DNA of 64,000 nucleotides from Aplectana chamaeleonis (lineage: Eukaryota; Nematoda; Chromadorea; Rhabditida; Cosmocercidae), in contig JAPDOI010001553.1 of NCBI GenBank assembly GCA_029168955.1, positions 101,303 to 165,302 on the forward strand. The letters run 5' to 3'. Every line of letters starts with the position of its first letter. The stretch's first letter is position 1. Below the pieces are notes generated by a model. The model was given only the letters and a program-made list of their open reading frames with translations. It did no database searches and was not told the DNA's origin. The translations under genes and the position numbers were made by a program. Positions 30,401 through 39,947 of this stretch are shown here, piece after piece.

Positions 30401-32886
30401 GATTGTCGAGATTTAGGAAAGCATGTACGTGGATAGTCCTAAAATATTGTGGGTTATTCATCACACATTTTGTCTGCAATGGCGCGGGCTATAGCGCGTG
30501 TCAGACGTAAGTTGGCGTGATGTATGGCATAACACAACTGGCCCTCAGCGACTGCGACGTCGCTCTGGTCTGCGACCGCGACAGGGCGGGAAGAGAGTAT
30601 AACAATGGCCTCGATCCGTGGCCCCTGAGCGGTCCGAAATTTGTCCATAAGCGGCTCAAAAACTGTCCATGTCCATTTTCGGCTGTTCCGGATTCGCACA
30701 TGGGACCCGAGGACATCCCACAAGGATCACTCCTGTTGTGATCCCCACGATGCGTCGAATGCGACGAACCTTCGATCGAAATTTTTTCATATGAGACTGG
30801 CGGACGTAGCAACTTCGATATCGTGGTGGATGTTGTGCTAGAGCCAAACAGATCCGGACTGATCTTTCACAAAATCTTTTTCTGAAATTATGGTAACAAT
30901 TGAATTTATTGGGACAAAGCGCTAAAACAACAAACCTTTTTGCTCGACACGACAAACACTTTTTGCGCAACAATATGTTGAAAATTTTCCCATACGTGCG
31001 CACATCCATTCTTCAAAAAATTATACTCAATGCAGATTGAGGCGAGATTTCCAGTTTGTGAGATTGTCGAGATTTAGGAAAGCATGTAGAGTTCGCACAA
31101 TAATTTTAGTCTGATGAATGGACGGGGCTGCGGCGGTAGATCACCCGCGCGAATCGAAACCGCATTCTCCAGTGAGGCCGCCAACCCCGCACAGCCAGCC
31201 GCATGGCCCATGCGTCAGACTAGATTGAAAACCGAATCCATACGTGGATAGTCCTAAAATATTGTGGGTTACTGATCCCACATTTTGTCTGCAATGGCGC
31301 GGGCTATAGCGCGTGTCAGACGTAAGTTGGCGTGATGTATGGCATAACACAACTGGCCCTCAGCGACTGCGACGTCGCTCTGGTCTGCGACCGCGTCAGG
31401 GTCAGAAGAGAGTATAACAATGGCCTCGATCCGTGGCCCCTGAGCGGTCCGAAATTTGTCCATAAGCGGCTCAAAAACTGTCCATGTCCATTCTCGGCTG
31501 TTCCGGATTCGCACATGGGACCCGAGGACATCCCACAAGGATCACCCCTGTTGTGATCCCCACGATGCGTCAAATGCGACGAACCTTCGATCGAATTTTT
31601 TTCATATGAGACTGGCGGACGTAGCAACTTCGATATCGTGGTGGATGTTGTGCTAGAGCCAAACAGATCCGGACTGATCTTTCACAAAATCTTTTTCTGA
31701 AATTTTGGTAACAATTGAATTTATTGGGACAAAGCGCTAAAACAACAAACCTTTTTGCTCGACACGACAAACACTTTTTGCGCAACAATATGTTGAAAAT
31801 TTTCCCATACGTGCGCACATCCATTCTTCAAAAAATTATACTCAATGCAGATTGAGGCGAGATTTCCAGTTTGTGAGATTGTCGAGATTTAGGAAAGCAT
31901 GTACGTGGATAGTCCTAAAATATTGTGGGTTATTGATCCCACATTTTGTCTGCAATGGCGCGGGCTATAGCGCGTGTCAGACGTAAGTTGGCGTGATGTA
32001 TGGCATAACACAACTGGCGCTCAGCGACTGCGACGTCGCTCTGGTCTGCGACCGCGACAGGGTCAGAAGAGAGTATAACAATGGCCTCGATCCGTGGCCC
32101 CTGAGCGGTCCGAAATTTGTCCATAAGCGGCTCAAAAACTGTCCATGTCCATTTTCGGCTGTTCCGGATTCGCACATGGGACCCGAGGACATCCCACAAG
32201 GATCACCCCTGTTGTGATCCCCACGATGCGTCAAATGCGACGAACCTTCGATCGAAATTTTTTTCATATGAGACTGGCGGACGTAGCAACTTCGATATCG
32301 TGGTGACTGTTGTGCTAGAGCCAAACAGATCCGGACTGATCTTTCACAAAATCTTTTTCTGAAATTATGGTAACAATTGAATTTATTGGGACAAAGCGCT
32401 AAAACAACAAACTTTTTTGCTCGACACGACGAACACTTTTTGCGCAACAATATGTTGAAAATTTTCCCATACGTGCGCACATCCATTCTTCAAAAAATGA
32501 TACTCAATCCAGATTGAGGCGAGATTTCCAGTTTGTGAGATTGTCGAGATTTAGGAAAGCATGTACGTGGATAGTCCTAAAATATTGTGGGTTATTGATC
32601 CCACATTTTGTCTGCAATGGCGCGGGCTATAGCGCGTGTCAGACGTAAGTTGGCGTGATGTATGGCATAACACAACTGGCCCTCAGCGACTGCGACGTCG
32701 CTCTGGTCTGCGACCGCGACAGGGCCGGAAGAGAGTATAACAATGGCCTCGATCCGTGGCCCCTGAGCGGTCCGAAATTTGTCCATAAGCGGCTCAAAGC
32801 TGTCCATGTCCATTTTCGGCTGTTCCGGATTCGCACATGGGACCCGAGGACATCCCACAAGGATCACCCCTGTTGTGATCCCCACG
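27447..32886 (+). repeat. Eight-copy tandem array of a ~660-bp unit
   Basis: Units start at 27447, 28109, 28770, 29430, 30091, 30752, 31567 and 32228 (GCG T(C/T)AAATGCGACGAA). Lengths are 662, 661, 660, 661, 661, 815, 661 and about 659 bp; the long one carries a MITE. Copies differ at only a few per cent or less. Each holds an AT-rich half (GATATCGTGGTGGATG.., AATTATACTCAAT..) and a GC-rich half with GGCGCGGGCTATAGCGCG. No rRNA, snRNA, SL RNA or histone sequence was recognised. A minus-strand open frame of ~89 codons is preserved in most units, but its start is not ATG. Confidence 0.92.
31089..31240. mobile_element. 152-bp TA-flanked MITE inside one array unit
   Basis: The insert begins GAGTTCGCACAATAATTTTA and ends ..TTGAAAACCGAATCCA. 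TAGTCTGATGAATGG near the left end is mirrored by CCATGCGTCAGACTA near the right. TA precedes (31087-31088) and follows (31241-31242). Sister units have GCATGTACGTGG uninterrupted at this point, and the unit is longer by exactly 154 bp (insert plus duplicated TA). Confidence 0.88.
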
Positions 32887-33600
32887 GAGAGGGGGGTGGT
32901 GTGACCCCACCGCCACGGTCCGCAGTGGGGTGCACCCCACCGTGGACCGCGGGGAGATGGCACCAGTGGGTACCACCCCCCCCCCTGGCCTGGGGGAGCC
33001 TTCTCCCCTTGGCGACAAAAATTATCCTCCGGCATCCGGTGGATCTTCTGAGAAGTGACTCGAGGCCACGTTCCAGGTCCTCCTCCAAAGAGCCGACCGA
33101 GGCACACGGTGAAATGAGGAGCCTTTAATACCAGCATCATTGTTAATGCTTTTATCTAAACATGTTGATGATCCTGAGCAACTGCGTAGGGGCGCGGATG
33201 GCTGTAACCGCCGCTGTGCGTAGACCCGTCGCTGTCGAGAATCTGCGTCGCGGTCGAAAACGGGCGCGGATGGCTGAATGACTCTCTCAAGGTTGGGAGC
33301 CGGCCGTTTCGGTCTAAAAAGTGTGGCGGGCCATCACCCCCGAGTGCCTGAGTAGCGGCTCAAGTGATAGCATTGTGATTACGAGGGATGTGAGAAAATT
33401 GTTAGAGAGAGCATTATTCTCACGCGTACTCGCCTTTCACTGGTGACTGACTTTGGGCGTTAGCCATGACGGCTACAGGAACATCTGTCGAGTATCGCCG
33501 AGATCGTGTAACCAACTGTGATTATTGCGGTGAGAATCAGTTCACAATTTTAATTCGGTGCCTTCATTCATTACAGTCGAATTGTGCAGAACCCCAAATT
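32887..33600. other. GC-rich array flank, no gene identified
   Basis: Directly after the last unit comes a C/G-rich block with the short invert CCGCCACGGTCCGC / GCGGACCACGG-like (32908-32950) and C or G runs (32977-33000). From 33170 to 33380 GCGCGGATGGCTG occurs twice (33193 and 33269). A minus-strand open frame (33140-32592) only fuses this block to the array unit. Nothing coding is convincing. Confidence 0.4.
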
Positions 33601-33608
33601 TTGTACAT

Positions 33609-33720
33609 CTGCTGATCAATAAGAAGCGGTTGGCAGAAGATCAATATGCCTGAATCCAATGGCAACACGCCAGCCACCGATTGGGGATGTGCTGCAATGA
33701 GTAATATGTTCATTGATCTT
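33609..33720. repeat. Fragment related to the TA MITE at 6634
   Basis: GATCAATAAGAAGCGGTTGG at the left and TGTTCATTGATCTTCGACCG at the right resemble the arms AATAAGGAGCGGTCG and TGTTCATTGATCTCCAATCG of the 6634-6835 element. Both carry a GTGCTGCAA(C/T)GAG block between the arms. The outer ~30 bp of each arm is missing. Confidence 0.55.
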
Positions 33721-33814
33721 CGACCGGCACTATCCTAGACAAGGGGGGGCACTCAGGATTTGAGAGAGAATTCAAATGAACCACCGGCTGGTACGCTATC
33801 AATCAATGTATTGT

Positions 33815-33835
33815 GGTGCGCGCGAAGCGCGCACC
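33815..33835. repeat. Perfect 9-bp hairpin with GAA loop
   Basis: GGTGCGCGC-GAA-GCGCGCACC. The apex GCGAAGC is the known ultra-stable DNA mini-hairpin sequence. It lies just inside the left end of the putative 3-kb element. Confidence 0.7.
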
Positions 33836-34168
33836 AAGATTTGGCTTTGATCTCTTCCCGCTCGGATGCCCTACAACGAGATCACCAATTCAGACCGTCA
33901 CCAGAGGTATGAGCTGTACACCATTCGATGCGCTGTAAGAATTTACATATGTGTGCAAATTTTCATCTTAACAGCTCCTCGCCTTTTAAAGTTATGACCT
34001 CTCAAAGTACGCAAAAACGTTTTCCACCACCGCCTCCGCCTCCACCTCCGCCTCACCCTCCGTCCGTCGAATTCCATTTTTTTTGGAAGGCGTGGACCAA
34101 ATCGCTTGGTGACTAGAGGTAATCGGCCACTGGAATGCCAAAAATAATTGAGAGAACTCACCATAATA

Positions 34169-34261
34169 ACTTCTGGGCCCTAACGGGCGTTTCGAACTCG
34201 GAAACCGGCCTCTCACTTCTGGGCCCCTAACGGTCGGTTGAAACTCGGAAACCGGCCTGTC
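34169..34261 (+). repeat. Two-copy tandem repeat, GGGCCCTAACGG / CTCGGAAACCGGCCT
   Basis: ACTTCTGGGCCCTAACGGGC and ACTTCTGGGCCCCTAACGGT each lead to AACTCGGAAACCGGCCT. The period is about 48 bp. The function is unknown. Confidence 0.65.
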
Positions 34262-34489
34262 AAGATTAGTTTATAAAATGAAGGGTTTTTTCGTTATCAG
34301 TTATTGTTTTCTTAGAAACTCCATATAATCACCTTGCTCTCTAGGGTGGTGTACTCTAAACGTCTGGCCCGGAAGAGGACGCTGTGCGGGAGGGATGTTT
34401 TTGAGCGCAGCGCGTGTTCGTTCCATGCGCACCATCGATAAGAAGGCGTCGCAGGGTGTGCTGAAGTGTCGGTTGACTATGCGAGACCA

Positions 34490-36175
34490 AAATAGGAGTG
34501 CGCACGACATCATGGAACGTGTGCAGGACTCCGATAGAGGTGTGCAGGACGTCGTAGAGTGTGTGCAAGACCTCAGTAGGGTTGTGCAGGACGTCGTAGA
34601 TTGTTTGCAGGACCTCACTAGGAGTGTGCAGGACATCATTAAACGTGTGCAGGCCCCAGCAGAGGTGTGCAGGACATCATGGAACGTGTGCAGGACCCCT
34701 GAAGAGGTGTGCAGGACATCATGGGACGTGTGCAGGACCCCAGGAGGGGTGTGCAGGACGTCGTAGATTGTGTGCAGGACCTTAGTAGGAGTGTGCAGGA
34801 CATCATGGAGCGTGTGCAGGACCCCAGCAGAGGTGTGCAGGACATCATGGGACGTGTACAGGACCCCAGTACGGGTGTGCAGGACCTCAGTTGGAGTGTG
34901 CAGGACATCATGGAACGTGTATAGTACCTCAGTAGGAGTGTGCAGGACATCATGGAACGTGTGCAGGACCTCAGTAGTGTTGTGCAGGACGTCGTAAAGT
35001 GTGTGCAGGACCTCAGTAGGAGTGTGCAGGACATCATGGAACGTGTGCAGGACCCCAGTACAGGTGTGCAGGACGTCGCAGATAGTGTGCAGGACCTCAG
35101 TAGGAGTGTGCAGGACCCAGTAGGGGTGTGCAGGACGTCATGGAGCGTGTGCAGGACCCCAGTAGGGGTGTGCAGGATGTCAGGGAATGAGTGCAGGACC
35201 TTAGTAGGAGTGCGCAGAACATCATGGAACGTGTGCAGGATTCCAGTAGGGGTGTGAAGGACCTCAGTAGGGGTGTTCAGGACGTCACGAAGCTTGTGCA
35301 TGACCCCAGTAGGAGTGTGCAGGACATCATGGAACGTGTGCAGGATCCCAGTAGGGGTGTGCAGAACATCATGGAACGTGTATAGTACCTCAGTAGGAGT
35401 GTGCAGGACATCATGGAACGTGTGCAGGACCTCAGTAGTGTTGTGCAGGACGTCGTAGAGTGTGTGCAGGACCTCAGTAGGAGTGTGCAGGACATCATGG
35501 AACGTGTGCAGGACCCCAATACAGGTGTGCAGGACGTCACAGATAGTGTGCAGGACCTCAGTAGGAGTGTGCAGGACCCAGTAGGGGTGTGCAGGACGTC
35601 ATGGAGCGTGTGCAGGACCCCAGTAGGGGTGTGCAGGATGTCAGGGACTGTGTGCAGAACCTCAGTAGGAGTGTGCAGGACATCATGGGACGTGGGCGGT
35701 ACCCCAGTAGGGGTGTGCAGGACCTCAGAGGGATGTGCAGGACGTCATGGAGCTTGTGCAATACCCCAGTAGGAGTGTGCAGTACATCATGGGACCTGTG
35801 CAGAACCCCAGTAGGGGTGTGCAGGACGTCGCAGATTGTGTTCAGGACCTCAGTAGGAGTGTGCAGGATATCATGGAACGTGTGTGGAAACCCAATAGAG
35901 GTGTGCAGGATCCCAGAAGGGGTGTGCAGGACATCATGGGACGTGGGAAGGACTTTAGTAGGGGTGAATAAGGACGTCATGGAGCGTGTGCAGGACCCCA
36001 GTAGAGTGTGCAGGACGTCAGGGAACGTGAGAAGGGTCCCAGTAGTGGTGTGCAGGACATCATGGAACGTGTGCAGGACCCCAATAGGGATGATCGAGAC
36101 GTCATGCAATGTGTGCTGGACTTCAGTAGGAGTGCGCAGGACATCAAGGGACGTGCGCATGACCTCAGTTTAATG
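34490..36175 (+). repeat. 21-bp minisatellite (GTGTGCAGGAC...), about 1.7 kb
   Basis: The consensus monomers GTGTGCAGGACCTCAGTAGG(A) and GTGTGCAGGACATCATGGAA(C) alternate, with CCCCAGTAGGGG and GTCGTAGA variants, giving 21-bp monomers and a frequent 42-bp two-step pattern. Because 21 is a multiple of three and the monomer lacks frequent stops, open frames appear on both strands: up to 194 codons on + (35589-36173) and 220 codons on - (35301-34639). The + frame reads as heptads V-Q-D-L-S-R-S / V-Q-D-I-M-E-R. Occasional 1-2-base slips switch frame, so a conserved protein is unlikely. The left leader (34395-34490) is non-repetitive. Confidence 0.9.
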
Positions 36176-36283
36176 CACAGAACACCGTATATAAGTCATC
36201 CCTTCAAATCAGACATATAGGCCGGCGCAGACGAGCCACATCAGCAAGAACCGGTGAAGTTTGGCTAGAGCGACTGACAGGTT

Positions 36284-36561
36284 TATGATTTGCCACCGGC
36301 ACAAAATTCTCACGGAAGTTTCGGATAGTTTTTCTTGCAAGAGTTTACCAGGAGTAGGCCCCAATATCGTGTTATCTTTATCACCAGCGAGGCTGTTTTC
36401 CTAATCCCTAGTGTGCTCAGCTTGAGCCGCTCACCTCCAGAGAAAGATGGTGTGTGAATGAAAACACACCGCTCTCAATTTCTCTGATAACCTACCCTTT
36501 ATCAATTGGGTATCATCAATTTTGTTTACCGTGAGAATTTTGTGCCGGTGGCAATTTATAA
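36284..36561. mobile_element. ~280-bp MITE with GCCACCGGCACAAAATTCTC arms
   Basis: The left arm TTGCCACCGGCACAAAATTC (36290-36309), continuing TCACGG, and the right arm CCGTGAGAATTTTGTGCCGG (36529-36548) are perfect inverts over about 27 bp. The interior carries no gene. TA-rich flanks (TTTATGA and TTTATAA) leave the target duplication uncertain. Confidence 0.7.
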
Positions 36562-36789
36562 TCGTCTGAGCGACTGACCCTGGGTCTATCCTAGACGGGG
36601 TGAGGCCACCAAGAATTTACTCATAGAAATGATTAAAAAATCTGATAAAAATGTCTGATACTGCTATCAATCTTTGTTTTTATAGAAACTTCATGAAAAT
36701 ACTTCGACTGGTAGCCTTACCAATCGGTGGTTCATTTCACTTCTGTCTTGAATGGTGGGTGCCCCCCCCCCCCGTCTTGGATAGTGCCC

Positions 36790-37130
36790 GAACCCTCTAC
36801 AATTGGGTCATTCTAAAACTCATTTCTTCCTTTTCTCGACTTTTAAATTCAAAAAGTATGCCTTGTATCTTGTCTGTAGGAAGCCGCGTTGCAACTATTA
36901 TCTTGCAATCCTAGCAGCTGTTTCTTCATTTCTACCACTATGTTTTAAAGAAAAACAACTTGAATTTTAGAGATTGACGATATTGTAGAAGGGAAACCCT
37001 TGGGAAAAGTTGTGAAATTTCTGAAAGTTGGGCTCCGCAGAAAAGGTTAAGGATTTGGCATTGCTCTGAAATTTCGTGAAATTGTTCCATTAGATTTGGC
37101 TATCAAAGTGATTTCCTAAATGTAGTGAAA
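36790..37130. other. AT-rich stretch, nothing recognised
   Basis: Short shadow ORFs only. No splice-supported exon, repeat or element end was seen. Confidence 0.35.
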
Positions 37131-37134
37131 TTGT

Positions 37135-37690
37135 GGAATCGATTTGGCTGTTGTTGGCATATGCAGACAACATAATCATTAAATGTAGTGAAATTGTTGC
37201 AAATGGATTCGGCAGGCGCTCTATGAATTATCAGTCAAATCACGCGTCAGAAGGGGTTTTGCTCGGAGCGTATATCGAATCAAATGAGAACAAGAATAAG
37301 TCTAGCAACAAAAACGTTTCCATGTAATGTGAACCTTGAAAGCGTTGAGGACACGAGCACATAGCGTCAGTAGTGAATAAATTGTGTTACATGTTGTTTT
37401 CATGATTTTTATCAAATCGGTGAGGGAAGGTCTAGTACCTTAGTGGGAGCTACACTGAAAAGGTAGAATTATATTCGAAAACCTTATTTCTAGCCCATAA
37501 GGCCACATTTCGTTCAGCATTGTTAACTGATTAACAGCTTTTTCTTTTTGTCTTTATTTGCTCGCCAGAGGGCCTTCTGACGCGTGATTTGACTCTGATA
37601 ATTCATAGAGCGCCTGCCAAATCCATTTGCAACAATTTCACTACATTTGATGATTATGTTGTCTGCATATACCAACAACAGCCAAATCAA
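37135..37690. repeat. Foldback with ~125-bp inverted arms
   Basis: ATCGATTTGGCTGTTGTTGG (37138) through GGCAGGCGCTCTATGAATTA to CACGCGTCAGAAGG (37255) is mirrored at 37690-37570 with about 95% identity. The ~300-bp spacer contains no gene. A reading of the arm includes Y-A-D-N, which superficially recalls a reverse transcriptase box but lacks the rest. Sequence from 37691 to 38025 is unassigned. Confidence 0.75.
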
Positions 37691-38025
37691 TTCAGTAAAC
37701 TCCAAATAACGCGCGGTACCGATTGCCACGATAGCCGTAAAATGACGGGTGTGATGGGGTAGATGCAGAATCCGTGGTAAAAGCGACGCCTTTTCTATTG
37801 ATTAGCTGCGGAGATCCTGAAAAACCTTTCACGTTTTCTTCGGAATGCGGTAATTTCAGGTAGAAATGTTCATGAAAGTCGCAGTGAAATGTGAGTGAGA
37901 GTTGATAAGGGTACTGACTTGGTAATTGAAGGGATTTTGGGTAATCAGACCAGAATTTCACCCTCGTTTGTTTTCTATCAACTCTGACTATGAAGCTGCT
38001 CGGTTTCATTTCTTCAATCAGAGTT

Positions 38026-38243
38026 TTGACCAACAGTAAAATCGACCCACACCCGAAGTCTTCCTTCTTTGCCGATTTTTGGTTTCAAATGGTTTTTTCC
38101 TGAATCGCAGGCAACACTAAAATCAGCCCCCACCCGGGGATTACCTCCCTTGCCTCCAATCTGGGTTTCAAGTGATTTCAACCACTCCGAATTGCAGCCA
38201 ACACTAAAATCAGCCCCCACCCGGGGATTACCTCCCTTGCCTG
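38026..38243 (+). repeat. Diverged edge of the satellite array
   Basis: A degenerate ~83-bp unit (GACCAACAGTAAAATCGACC to TCCTGAATCGCAG) precedes one normal 87-bp unit and the start of another (from 38191), which is cut at TTGCCTG by the element at 38244. Order and phase agree with the main array from 39020, so both belong to one tract interrupted by an insertion. Confidence 0.8.
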
Positions 38244-38802
38244 AGGCCCCGGTCAGACTTCGTCGAAAAACCTACTGAGTCCGACTGAGTCCGAATGAGT
38301 CCGGGGTGGAAAAACCTGCTGAGTCCCACTGAGTCCGGTTGCCCCCAGCGCCAACCAAATCCTCTGCGAAACACGCAATTGATAGTGACGATTATCACCT
38401 CAGCTGTGAATCGGAACGTGTTTGGTGGCTGATTTTTCTTGTTTTCAACATGTCTGAATCTGATTTCCGTATCAGCAGCAGGTGGGGCAGAGCGCAGACG
38501 ACGAGAGTCGAGATGCGGCGGGACTCGGCAGGTCGCAGGCGGCCGAAAAAAATGCACCCAAATCACGTGAGAAACTCCTACATCGACCGGGTGGGGTGAG
38601 GACGATTTTGGTGGGACTCAGTCGGTGCATTGGCCCCGCCCTTGTACGCATGAGAACCATCAGTATCGACCGGGGATTGCGGTGGGCATCAGACGGTCGC
38701 AGTCGGACTCAGCGGGTTGATTTTTTTGCACCCGTCTTCCACGAATTCGATGCGTATCGACCCGGTGGGACTCAGTAGATCCACCGACTATGACGGGGGC
38801 CT
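38244..38802 (+). mobile_element. Non-autonomous element with AGGCCCCCGTCA ends, copy 2
   Basis: It matches 24356-25014 from end to end (GTCAGACTTCGTCGAAAAAC at the left; TATGACGGGGGCCTTA at the right) except for a deletion of the central hairpin segment and smaller gaps. It shows the same TGAGTCC / GGACTCA subterminal pattern. It lies inside the degraded edge of the satellite. Confidence 0.75.
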
Positions 38803-39019
38803 TACACCAACTATCTTAAAGAGAGAGCAATCTTGGCCGGAAGCCTGTTTTTCACTAGTTCATTTTCGAAGTTCAGGGAACGTCGGATGGTTTGCAATAA
38901 CATGTTTACATGTTTTTACCCGTCTTGACCCTCAATATTGAGGTTCCGCTAAAATTGAGTTTCCAACTCCAAAATTGAATAGGAGCTAGCTGCATCCATT
39001 TTTAGCCTCCTGCCAAAAA
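38803..39019. other. Unique spacer between element copy 2 and the satellite
   Basis: AT-rich sequence with TGAGGTTCCGC/AATTGAGTTTCC and no recognisable feature. It separates the interrupted satellite edge from the continuous array. Confidence 0.4.
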
Positions 39020-39279
39020 ATTAGCACTAAAATCAGCCCCCACCCGAGGATTACCTCCCTTGCCTGACGGTGCAGCCGAAGTCTGCACCGTCCAATCTGG
39101 GTTTCAAGTGATTTCAACAACTCCGAATTGCAGCCAACACTAAAATCAGCCCCCACCCGAGGATTACCTCCCTTGCGTCTAAAATCTGCCCCCACCCGGG
39201 GATTACCTCCTTTGCCTGACGGTGCAGCCGAAGTCTGCACCGTCCAATCTGGGTTTCAAGTGATTTCAACAACTCCGAA

Positions 39280-39947
39280 TTGCAGCCAACACTAAAATCA
39301 GCCCCCACCCGGGGATTACCTCCCTTGCCTCCAATCTGGGTTTCAAGTGATTTCAACCACTCCGAATTGCAGCCAACACTAAAATCAGCCCCCACCCGGG
39401 GATTACCTCCCTTGCCTCCAATCTGGGTTTCAAGTGATTTCAACCACTCCGAATTGCAGCCAACACTAAAATCAGCCCCCACCCGAGGATTACCTCCCTT
39501 GCGTCTAAAATCTGCCCCCACCCGGGGATTACCTCCTTTGCCTGACGGTGCAGCCGAAGTCTGCACCGTCCAATCTGGGTTTCAAGTGATTTCAACAACT
39601 CCGAATTGCAGCCAACACTAAAATCAGCCCCCACCCGGGGATTACCTCCCTTGCCTCCAATCTGGGTTTCAAGTGATTTCAACCACTCCGAATTGCAGCC
39701 AACACTAAAATCAGCCCCCACCCGGGGATTACCTCCCTTGCCTCCAATCTGGGTTTCAAGTGATTTCAACCACTCCGAATTGCAGCCAACACTAAAATCA
39801 GCCCCCACCCGAGGATTACCTCCCTTGCGTCTAAAATCTGCCCCCACCCGGGGATTACCTCCTTTGCCTGACGGTGCAGCCGAAGTCTGCACCGTCCAAT
39901 CTGGGTTTCAAGTGATTTCAACAACTCCGAATTGCAGCCAACACTAA
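39280..39947 (+). repeat. 326-bp trimer (87+87+152) duplicated in tandem
   Basis: The pattern of two short units and one long unit starting at 39280 is repeated at 39606, almost base for base, giving a 326-bp spacing. It is the only clear trimeric block seen, near the array edge. Confidence 0.75.

Larger units (their letters stand above)
33726..36788. mobile_element. Possible 3.06-kb terminal-inverted-repeat element holding a minisatellite
   Basis: GGCACTATCCTAGACAAGGG with a G run at the left is mirrored by a C run with GTCTTGGATAGTGCC at the right. The similarity continues inward for about 70 bp (AAATGAACCACCGGCTGGTA against the invert of TACCAATCGGTGGTTCATTT). The ends resemble the 1572-1765 MITE (G run plus CTATC). 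No transposase was found. The alternative is two independent MITE ends, because a further CTATCCTAGACGGGG occurs at 36586. Confidence 0.45.

Noticed and set aside
27447..32886. Conserved ~89-codon minus-strand frame in each 660-bp unit
   Set aside because: Its apparent start is TTG, no domain is recognised, and preservation is expected from recent amplification alone, so it is not listed as a CDS.
32592..33140. 182-codon minus-strand open frame
   Set aside because: Fuses the GC-rich flank to the last array unit by chance; no conserved domain, and the flank has C/G homopolymers.
33928..34116. Open frame with a poly-proline run
   Set aside because: Produced by a CCN/CCG trinucleotide microsatellite at about 34024-34062; no splice or domain support.
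34639..35301. 220-codon minus-strand open frame (C-T-R-S-M-M-S repeats)
   Set aside because: By-product of the 21-bp minisatellite; equivalent frames are open on the other strand.
37133..37327. Y-A-D-N motif suggesting a reverse transcriptase
   Set aside because: It lies in a foldback arm; no other RT motif is present and the sequence is mirrored on the opposite arm.
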